DNA of 64,000 nucleotides, taken from positions 3,590,594 through 3,654,593 of the forward strand of contig CM075184.1 of assembly GCA_037577475.1 (NCBI GenBank). Reading direction: 5' to 3'. Numbering within the stretch: position 1 is the first letter of the stretch; every line of letters starts with the position of its first letter. This DNA comes from Chaunax sp. Z400 (Eukaryota > Chordata > Actinopteri > Lophiiformes > Chaunacidae). Made by a program: the position numbers and the translations under genes. Shown here piece after piece: positions 56,007 to 64,000 of the stretch. The notes beneath the pieces are model-generated. The model did not search any database. It was not told the DNA's origin and saw nothing but the letters and a program-made list of their open reading frames with translations.

Positions 56007-56117
56007 TATATGTATATATATATATATATGTATATATATGTATACATACATGTTGCTGTGCAACATTTTATTCATGTTGCACAGCAGTGGAATGTTTCAA
56101 GTAAATTCAGCACACTT

Positions 56118-56498
56118 AGCACAGATAGTGCAAGAAATATGATCACTGCTGCGAGACATCTGCCTTTTGAACACGTCCCCTGCGTCGCGCACAGTCTCCA
56201 GTGTTCTGTCACAGTATCTCTGCAGAACAGTGCGTTTGACAATGTCCTGGCCAAATGCAGAAAAGTTGTGGGCCACTTTAAACACAGTCCAGCAAGTGCT
56301 GCAGAATTAGAACAACAACAAAGTGAACATGGACAAAAGAAGGAGTCGCTTATACAAGACATTCCAACCAGATGGAATTCGACTCTGGACATGATAAAAA
56401 ATGTCCGCAGAAACGAACAGCCACTGAGGATTGCCATGCCAACTACAGCTGAAATGGACATACTGCAGAGGTTGGAAACGCTACTGGAGCCCTGCAGG
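56118..56498 (+). pseudogene. hAT transposase central block
   Basis: Reads TDSARNMITAARHLPFEHVP, CVAHSLQCSV, then DIPTRWNSTLDMIKNVRRNE and MDILQRLETLLEPC. TDxAxNM carries the second catalytic Asp region, C.AH is the conserved Cys/His motif, and TRWNST is a hallmark block of hAT transposases. The frame runs on to a stop at 56546 in unrelated sequence. The join to the C-terminal block is out of phase, so an internal deletion is likely. Confidence 0.7.
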
Positions 56499-56626
56499 TA
56501 TATTTTAAGTCATATATTTCTCACTGTCCTGTCTGAGTGTGTGTGAGAGAGAAATAGAGTGTCTGTATGTGTGTGTAAATATAGCATGAATATGTAGAGG
56601 ACATTTTTTGTGTGTATATAAGTAAA

Positions 56627-57166
56627 TTTAAATTCAAAACAGACCTGGAGACACGCAAGGAAAATGCCAACATTGCATATCTGAAGATTGCTACCGAATT
56701 GGACCCGAGATTCAAGGACCTCAAGTGTATACCCAGAGCTGAGAGGGGTGAGGTGAGGGCCTCAGTCACCAACTTACTCAAGGAACAGAGGGTTGTTGCA
56801 GAGAAACCTGTGGAAGCAACAACATCTGAGCCACCAAAGAAAAAGTTAGCCCTATTGGCTGCTTCATCAGAGTCTGATTCTGAATAGGAGGAAGACTCAG
56901 TTGAGAACAGTGTGCGTCGATACAGAGCGGAGCCCACCATTAGTACAGAGGCCTGTCCGTTAGTGTGGTGGTCCAAACATGCAGACTCACACAGCAGGCT
57001 GGCCTCCATTGCACAGAAGTACTTGACCACACCTGCAACATCCTTACCCTGTGAAAGGTGTTTTTCTCTTGCTGGTCATATTGTACAGAAGAAGAGAGTT
57101 TATTTATCATTTGAAAATGTAAATGACCTTGTGTGTCTTAGCAACTGGCTTGGTGCAGAGGAGTAA
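56627..57166 (+). pseudogene. hAT transposase C-terminal dimerisation block with one TAG
   Basis: One frame from KTDLETRKENANIAYLKIAT and ELDPRFKDL through a single in-frame TAG at 56885-56887, then EEDSVENSVRRY and PLVWWSKHADSHSRL, continuing YLTTPATSLPCERCFSLAGH and ENVNDLVCLSNWL to a TAA. WW..H..........A..YL..PA.S...ER.FS is the hATC domain; here SER is CER. Apart from the TAG it is well preserved. Confidence 0.75.
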
Positions 57167-57895
57167 GAAAATGTAAAGTCGGAGGAATGGATAAATGCAC
57201 TTTATTTTGTCATTGTTTAACTACTCACTGCATCACTGAAAGTGTTTTTCTTTTCTTTTTTTGACTGAGATTCTCCAAAGGAAATCCAGTACAAACATGG
57301 ACTTCACAGACTAAAAAGTCCCCTGCACAGTAAATCCCAGCTGTGTACATTTTTTTTTTTGTGCTCGACCACTTCACCTCACTCTAACAGGGACACTTGC
57401 TACTGAACATAGACTGTTTATGCTGCTCCCTGATAAAAGAAAAATGTTTCTGCTGGTACCTGTTTAAAAAAAAAAGAAAACAGATTTATAAATGTTAACT
57501 TGCTGTTGCTCGGAAGGTGCCTGTTATAATGTTATGATCGTGGCTCTGGACTCTGAGGGTAACTTGTTTTTCTATAACAAACTAGATAAAACGTTAATGC
57601 CCTGGCAGTGGCAAATAGCTTTGGTTTTATATTTGATTTGATTACATTAATGTTTAAGTTGAGATTTACAAGAAATATTGTAACTGCTACTGTGTAAAGG
57701 GAATACTGCTGTTAAAAAGCACCTTATTTGTTTAAAGTTTTTGCAAACCAAATGTTATTGCACTTTTGTTCATATAGCAGTACTTTTAAAATAAAAGTGC
57801 GCAATACACTACTTTTGAATTCGTTATTGAATTTTGCGCATAACAATGCGATTAATCGCAATTAATCGCAGAAAATCATGCGATTAATCAAAACA

Positions 57896-59190
57896 TTTAT
57901 ATATTATAGAAATGCTTGAAATGAATGGGTTTATGATGCAATAATGTTTCTGAGTCAATAAAATGTGTTTTAGAAGGAGCTAAGACTCTAAAACACATAT
58001 TAATGGATCATCATGGAGCAACCTATCAGTCCACTTACCGAGGGAGTTTAGCCATTATTTAGGCCATGACCCTGATGAAGGCCATAAGCTGAAACGCATT
58101 GGTCAGGCAATAAAGTTGTTCATAATACTGCAAGTGTTGCTGGAGTTTTCACCTTTTTGACCTTTTCCCTTCTTCATGCATCTTGTGAAGGTGAAGTTGT
58201 GCCAGAAACCCCTCTGTTTCTACAATTAGGCCAAGTTACTGCCAGAAAACAGTGACAATGCCTTTCACATGGTGACATTTCCTAATGACTTGTTTTGTCA
58301 AGCAAAAAGCTATTTAATTCATTTCCAGGTAGATATTCAAGTTTCAAGTCACCACTAAAATTAAACAAGATAAAGAGGGCTACATTTATTTAGCATTTGA
58401 ACAGAGGTTTTACTGTACACCTCCATCTGTATTATTAAACCCATCGGAGCAGAGCCTAAAGTAAAGCAACATAACTTTACAATGACCAGGATACAGTATG
58501 TTGTACCTGCCAGTGTCATGCACAGCAGTTCATGAACACTAGATCTGTAACTTTACAATACCAAATGACTGAGGGCTGCTAATGTATCACAGTGACAGTA
58601 CCTCCAGAGAATGGAAACTGTGCCAAACACACACACAGACACACAAGAGAGGAAGGCCACAGAGATTTTTCAAGCTTGCGTTCCACTCAGCTTGCATCTC
58701 CATGCTTGAGAAAGGATAGCGTTTGTCATGAAGACAGGGGAAACATCTGGAGCGCCATTTGTTTTAATAATTCATCGTTTCTGACTTCATAATCAACCCG
58801 AGCACAGCCGGAGTCACTAAACTCAGTCGCTTCCTCTCCAAACGGAGTCCTGTGTGAATAATCTGTCAATGACACATGTTGAGAGTACACAGAGATATTG
58901 TTCCCCACACAGCAGCTGCTCGTTTGCATTTCCAGTCGACTGTATTTGATGAGTTGCCTCCTTTCTGCATTGACTCTGTGAATTGATGCCCCATTTGCTC
59001 AGATAAGAGAGGGAGGGAACTGTTTGTGTTGTTTGTCTTGTAAAGTCTCTCCTTCTTTAGAGAAGTATTTGTGTGTTTCCTCGCTGGCAGGGCTTTAATG
59101 TTAGCAGACACCGACCGGTAGTCAGGATGCACAATATGGAGAAAACCTGGAATGTACGGTCCGTTTCCTAAGCATTCTAATGGTTCTATT
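57896..59190. other. Intronic; one repeat fragment
   Basis: 58060-58180 contains CCTGATGAAGGCCATAAGCT, GAAACGCATTGG and CTGCAAGTGTTGCTGGAGTT, a widespread vertebrate repeat fragment whose family I cannot name. Nothing else supported. Confidence 0.4.
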
Positions 59191-59196
59191 AGAATG

Positions 59197-59372
59197 TTGG
59201 TAGAGTGTGCGCCCCATATACAGAAGTTACAGTCCTCTAGAGGTGGCCACGGGCCTGCCCCTTGCAGCATGTCCTCCATCGCTCTCTCTCCCACATTTCC
59301 TGTCTCCTCTATAGCTGTCTCTATCTCAAAATGAAAAATAAAAAAATTTAAAAAATAACTAAAAAAAAAAAC
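59197..59372 (+). mobile_element. tRNA-derived SINE copy, A-rich tail
   Basis: GTTGGTAGAGTGTGCGCCCC then CCTTGCAGCATGTCCTCC, CCCACATTTCCTGTCTCC and an A-rich tail. Same family as 33514-33727, truncated at the tRNA head. The flank CATTCTAAT/ATTAGAATG at 59172-59195 is a perfect 9-bp inverted repeat. Confidence 0.65.
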
Positions 59373-59559
59373 ATAGAAGAGTTTAGTATAAAATTTCACT
59401 GCAATGAATGTAGGACTGCCAGTTACCGTGCTGGAAAGACTGAAAAATATGTCAATGTCCGTACACGTAATGATCCGTGTCATTCATAAGACAAAACTCC
59501 GCCGCCTAATGATATACAGTACAGTTATATGGCTAGCCTCACACTTACCTCTCTCTATA

Positions 59560-61625
59560 ACTCATTCATCCATTTTCTGTAACCGCTTCCTGTTTAGGGT
59601 TACGGGGCCGGGGCTTGAGCCTATCCCAGCTGACCTTGGGCAGAAGGCGTGGTTCATCCTGGACAAGTCACCAGTTCATCATAGAACCACATAGAAAGAC
59701 AAACAAACGTTCAGACTCACATTCACACCTAAGGTCAGTTTAGAGTCACCAGTTCACCTCTACTGCATGTTTTTAGTGGTGGGAGGAAGCCGGAGAACCC
59801 AGAGGGAACCCACACAGACACGGGGAGAACATGGAGGGAATCCACACAGACACGGGGAGAACCCGGAGGGAACCCACACAGACACGGGGAGAACATGGAG
59901 GGAATCAACACAGACACGGGGAGAACATGGAGGGAATCAACACAGACACAGGGAGAACCTGGAGGGAACCCACACAGACACGGGGAGAACCCGGAGGGAA
60001 CCCACACAGACAAGGGGAGAACATGGAGGGAATCCACACAGACACAGGGATAACCCAGAGGGAACCCACACAGACACGGGGAGAACCTGGAGGGAACCCA
60101 CACAGACACGGGGAGAACCCAGAGGGAACCCACACAGACACAGGGAGAACCCGGAGGGAATCCACACAGACACGGGGAGAACCCAGAGGGAACCCACACA
60201 GACATGGGGAGAACATGGAGGGAATCCACACAGACACGGGGAGAACCCAGAGGGAACCCACACAGACACAGGGAGAACCTGGAGGGAACCCACACAGACA
60301 CAGGGAGAACCCAGAGGGAATCCACACAGACACGGGGAGAACCCGGAGGGAACCCACACAGACACGGGGAGAACCCGGAGGGAACCCACACAGACACGGG
60401 GAGAACATGGAGGGAATCAACACAGACACGGGGAGAACATGGAGGGAATCAACACAGACACAGGGAGAACCTGGAGGGAACCCACACAGACATGGGGAGA
60501 ACCTGGAGGGAACCCACACAGACACGGGGAGAACATGGAGGGAATCAACACAGACACGGGGAGAACATGGAGGGAATCAACACAGACACAGGGAGAACCT
60601 GGAGGGAACCCACACAGACACGGGGAGAACCCGGAGGGAACCCACACAGACACGGGGAGAACATGGAGGGAATCCACACAGACACGGGGAGAACCCAGAG
60701 GGAACCCACACAGACACAGGGAGAACCTGGAGGGAACCCACACAGACACAGGGAGAACCCAGAGGGAACCCACACAGACACGGGGAGAACATGGAGGGAA
60801 TCCACACAGACACGGGGAGAACCCGGAGGGAACCCACACAGACACGGGGAGAACCCGGAGGGAACCCACACAGACACGGGGAGAACATGGAGGGAATCAA
60901 CACAGACACGGGGAGAACATGGAGGGAATCAACACAGACACAGGGAGAACCTGGAGGGAACCCACACAGACATGGGGAGAACCTGGAGGGAACCCACACA
61001 GACACGGGGAGAACATGGAGGGAATCAACACAGACACGGGGAGAACATGGAGGGAATCAACACAGACACGGGGAGAACCTGGAGGGAACCCACACAGACA
61101 CGGGGAGAACCCGGAGGGAACCCACACAGACATGGGGAGAACATGGAGGGAATCCACACAGACACGGGGAGAACCCGGAGGGAACCCACACAGACACAGG
61201 GAGAACCCAGAGGGAACCCACACAGACACGGGGAGAACATGGAGGGAATCAACACAGACACGGGGAGAACATGGAGGGAATCAACACAGACACGGGGAGA
61301 ACCTGGAGGGAACCCACACAGACATGGGGAGAACATGGAGGGAACCCACACAGACACAGGTAGAACATGGAGGGAACCCACACAGACAAGGGGAGAACAT
61401 GGAGGGAACCCACACAGACACGGGGAGAACCTGGAGGGAACCCACACAGACATGGGGAGAACATGGAGGGAACCCACACAGACACGGGGAGAACCTGGAG
61501 GGAACCCACACAGACACAGGGAGAACCTGGAGACTAACCACAGAAAAGTCCCAGGTCCTCAGGTGGATCTGAACCCAGGACCTTCTTGCTGTGAGTGCTA
61601 TGCCACCATGCTGCCGCTTATAGCT
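59560..61625 (+). mobile_element. Interspersed fish repeat expanded internally into a minisatellite
   Basis: Left flank: CATCCATTTTCTGTAACCGC, GGGGCTTGAGCCTATCCCAG and TCACATTCACACCTAAGGTC. Right flank: GAACCCAGGACCTTCTTGCT, GTGAGTGCTATGCCACCATG. This is the start and end of a repeat abundant in fish, where the middle normally has about one or two ACACGGGGAGAACATG units. Here the middle has grown to about 54. Confidence 0.75.
59791..61533 (+). repeat. 32-bp minisatellite, about 54 units, with 480-bp higher-order period
   Basis: Unit ACACAGACACGGGGAGAACA followed by TGGAGGGAATCC, with variants (CCCGGAG, CCTGGAG, CCCAGAG; AATCAAC, AACCCAC). 60330-60720 is almost identical to 60810-61200, an offset of 480 bp (15 units). 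The unit has no stop in most phases and 32 is not a multiple of 3, so open frames of 500-600 codons appear in all plus frames and 100-220 codons on minus. None is a gene. Confidence 0.97.
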
Positions 61626-64000
61626 CATAAAAATAAATATTTTGTTAGCCTACAAATGTTAAGCTTTAGGTATTATGAATATATAAAAAAACAAGAATTA
61701 AACTGTCTCCAATGAAAAGTGGTTCATACATTTTGTTTCTTACTTCTTAATACTGCATGTGTTTTGTGTTTATTTAATTCAGGTTCATAAATAACTCATT
61801 CAGTTAATAGTTCTCTTCTGTTGTGATCAGAAAGATTGATCTAAAGCTCAGTTCTGAGGCTGTTCTAAATGAAATAACAACCTCCTCTTAAAGCCCTGTC
61901 CTTTCTGGGTACAGATACTAATACAGGTCATTTACATGGTGGAACAGGTACAGATAATGGTGTTCGTTCACCCTGAATTGAATGCTTGTGCTTGGTCCAA
62001 ACTGGATCCTGAAGATTTATTTTGAAAATGGTAAATGCACCAGATTAGTGCAGTGAAACAGCACTGAAAAACAATCCATGAATATTCTAAGTATCCAGTT
62101 TACCAGTGTTAGTCGACTTTCTCTACTAATTTTCATCCCTCGTTTGTTTTTTCTCCATGTCAGAATCTCTCTTGTTTGATGGTTAAAAGATTGCATTTCT
62201 TTCTTATACAGTCAATAAAGTCAAATTTGCTCCAAAAATGGTCAATCAGCCGTTAGACTGAAGTTGTTATTCAGTTACTTGACTGACAACTCAAACTGTA
62301 TTTTGATAATCAATCATTTCAGTCATTTATTTTTGAGAAGAATGCCAAACATTCAATCCAGCTTCTCAGTTGTCAGCGTTTTCTGCTTTTTGGGATACTG
62401 GATATCTTGAGTTTAAAGCAGTTATTCAGACATAACGAGACATTTGAAGGCATCATCCAAGCCTTAATGTTACGTATGAGTGCTAGGATACGTAGTTTCT
62501 CTGTTTGACCTGTGGTTTCTTTTATTATTTGTGATGCATTTTTTCAGTTTTCAGTTTTCTCAGTACTATTCCCATCATGATTTCGCTCCAGGCCTTCCTC
62601 CTCTGGTTCTCTGGCTAAGATGCACAAAAGCATGACAAAGCATCAGATTGTGAAGAGCTGGAATTGAGGCTGGGCTATTTGGTCTGTAGCACACTAGCAT
62701 TAAAAGTGACTCAAACCCTTGTGACTACATCCTGGGACTGCAGCCACACTTCACCGTGAAGGTCTTCCAGCAGCACCTCCGTGCTTCATGTCAAGTCCTT
62801 TTTTCTTTACTGTGAATTGGGTGCAAGATTAAAACATTACAGCACTGCTAAAGTGCAGAAAAGGGTTATGAGTATAAATCTTAGCTGTTCTTGTGCCAAA
62901 GCCTCTTAGCAGTGCAGGAAAGACGTAACGTAACATGTCATAGATGATCGTTGCAGGTGTTTGCTGTGCATCTTGGCTGTGGCAGAAATGCTTTCTGTGA
63001 GAGGAGTGAGGCGCCCTTGGTAGACCTTTGGCGGAATTATCTCTCCGTGTTTCCATTCCCTGTATGTCCTGTCCTGATCCTATCTCCCAGCTCTGCTCTG
63101 CATTCTGCCCACGCCGCCCCACTTGTTTGCTCCACTGTTTTTTCCTAACAACTCTCCCTCTCTCTTGAAGGAGAAAGAATTGCAGCCCGGCTCACGCGGA
63201 GGTAAACATTGTGGCTGTGGCTGTCAGCTTGTGGCTGTGAGAGAATGATTAAGGATCCTGCCATAAACATGACTGCATGATGAAGTTATTTGCTCATTTG
63301 TTGCTTTATTTGACATTTAACAACCTGGTAGTTTAGTGTTCTCATGGGATGATTTATCACAAACACCAGTAGGTGTGATACAGTACCACCAGACGCCGTT
63401 ATCACAGGCTTATCAGAACATCATATTATTCACCTATGCATGGTGTGGATAATTGAGATGAATAGCTGTGTAAGCAGTACTGATGACAGGATGAGGGCTG
63501 GTGAGCCTGCTGCCTGCTGCCGTTCCAATGATCGGCTGTTTCTCAGGCGGAGCGGTACGAGGAAAGTGAGGAGCTAATTAAGCTTGGCTGAGTTGCGATG
63601 AGGGGAGCGCTCTGTTCAAACCATCCTGTGTCTCTGCGGGGTCCCTGGGTGTACAGCTGTGTGGTCCCTTGGAGTGTGACACACTCCCAGCAGTGGGCCT
63701 ACTGGAGGCCTGACAGATGGATAGGATCTCAGCCTGGACACTTACTGTAAAAAACACACATGCACTCTCACACAGATAAACACACACACACACACTTACT
63801 GTCCTATAAAGAATGAGATTCGTGCCCACAGGGATTGTCCTTGAGCATCATGGATTTGGATTCCTTCGGCTTATTTGACATTTTTGAATGTTAAAAAAGA
63901 ACACTGATTGGAATGTTGTGTGATGATGGTGGAATTCTACATATTGCTATTTGTTCAAATGACATTTACTTCATTAAGAGCAATAATTCCATTAATTAGA
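61626..64000. other. Intronic; nothing recognised except short (CA)n
   Basis: A (CA)n tract lies at about 63779-63796. No exon or repeat family could be supported. Confidence 0.4.

Larger units (their letters stand above)
56118..57895 (+). mobile_element. hAT (ZBED/Ac-like) transposon remnant
   Basis: Carries transposase blocks (56118-57166) and a 3' region ending near GCGATTAATCGCAATTAATC, then ATGCGATTAATCAAAAC, a tail often seen in fish hAT elements. The 5' part (BED finger and first catalytic block) is absent; upstream is TA repeat and the palindromic element. Confidence 0.6.

Noticed and set aside
56521..57030. 169-codon minus ORF
   Set aside because: Antisense of the hAT C-terminal block, which has clear homology on the plus strand.
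58866..59483. 205-codon minus ORF
   Set aside because: Runs through a SINE and its A-rich tail read in antisense; no family resemblance or splice signals.
59767..61715. Plus-strand ORFs of 500-600 codons and minus-strand ORFs of 86-220 codons
   Set aside because: A 32-bp unit without stops stays open in every plus frame and gives a 32-residue period (GRTWREPTQTRGEHGGNPHR type). This is a repeat artefact.

Overview
This window is vertebrate nuclear DNA, most likely from a percomorph-type teleost fish. The evidence is the set of interspersed repeats (tRNA-derived SINEs, CR1/L2/Rex1-like LINEs, an RNase-H-bearing LINE, PIF/Harbinger, hAT and Tc1 remnants, TIR elements with the fish-typical GGCCTCATTTATAAA ends), GT-AG introns, and two gene models: a fish-type HIPK-like kinase and the 5' end of a NELL1-like gene. 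Almost everything else is intergenic or intronic DNA built from transposable elements, several nested in each other. Family names are from recognition, not database searches.

Genes. (1) Minus strand, 15159-18235: a ten-exon homeodomain-interacting-protein-kinase-like (HIPK-like) gene that I assembled by hand. Every junction is GT-AG, all phases agree, and the result is an open 597-codon reading frame with a TATA box about 90 bp upstream of the ATG. Its intron 1 and intron 8 are the same length (108 bp) and about 85% identical, so the gene carries an internal duplication. (2) Plus strand, 29672-30325: the first two coding exons (signal peptide and start of the laminin-G/TSP-N domain) of a nell1-like gene. 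I found no later exon, so the rest of the window (30326-64000) is probably its second intron.

Layout. 0-4.9 kb: mostly unassigned. 4.9-6.3 kb: a LINE 3' end split by a solo-LTR-like element with a GAAC target duplication. 8.3-10.9 kb: a three-deep stack, with a Harbinger-like element full of an 18-bp minisatellite inside another TIR-like repeat inside an LTR-like repeat. 13.2 kb: RTE/Rex3-like tail. 14.3-14.9 kb: TA-rich tandem duplication holding a 78-bp palindromic element. 15.2-18.2 kb: the kinase gene. 18.4-20.3 kb: decayed Harbinger element with two convergent ORF remnants. 21.8 kb: Tc1-type transposase remnant. 22.3-23.75 kb: 5'-truncated LINE with an open reverse transcriptase. 24.4-25.7 kb: possible hAT N-terminal exon and duplicated minisatellite blocks. 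26.45-28.13 kb: TIR element with fourteen 32-bp repeats. 29.7-30.3 kb: nell1-like exons.

Inside the inferred nell1 intron: three copies of one MITE-like repeat (33.4-35.9 kb, one split by a SINE), LINE fragments (34.2, 36.6 and 38.3-39.0 kb), a near full-length LINE (40.4-43.8 kb, minus), TA/TG microsatellite with hairpins (45.2 kb), a repeat-poor stretch (45.5-54.3 kb), a Harbinger MITE (54.4 kb), a second 78-bp palindrome (55.9 kb), a hAT transposase remnant (56.1-57.9 kb), a SINE (59.2 kb) and a 54-copy 32-bp minisatellite grown inside an interspersed repeat (59.8-61.5 kb).

I see no bacterial-type systems, CRISPR or functional tRNA/rRNA genes. The most unusual signals are the self-duplicated intron of the HIPK-like gene, the repeated growth of minisatellites inside DNA transposons, the pair of near-identical 78-bp palindromes in TA tracts, and a LINE site apparently hit twice.
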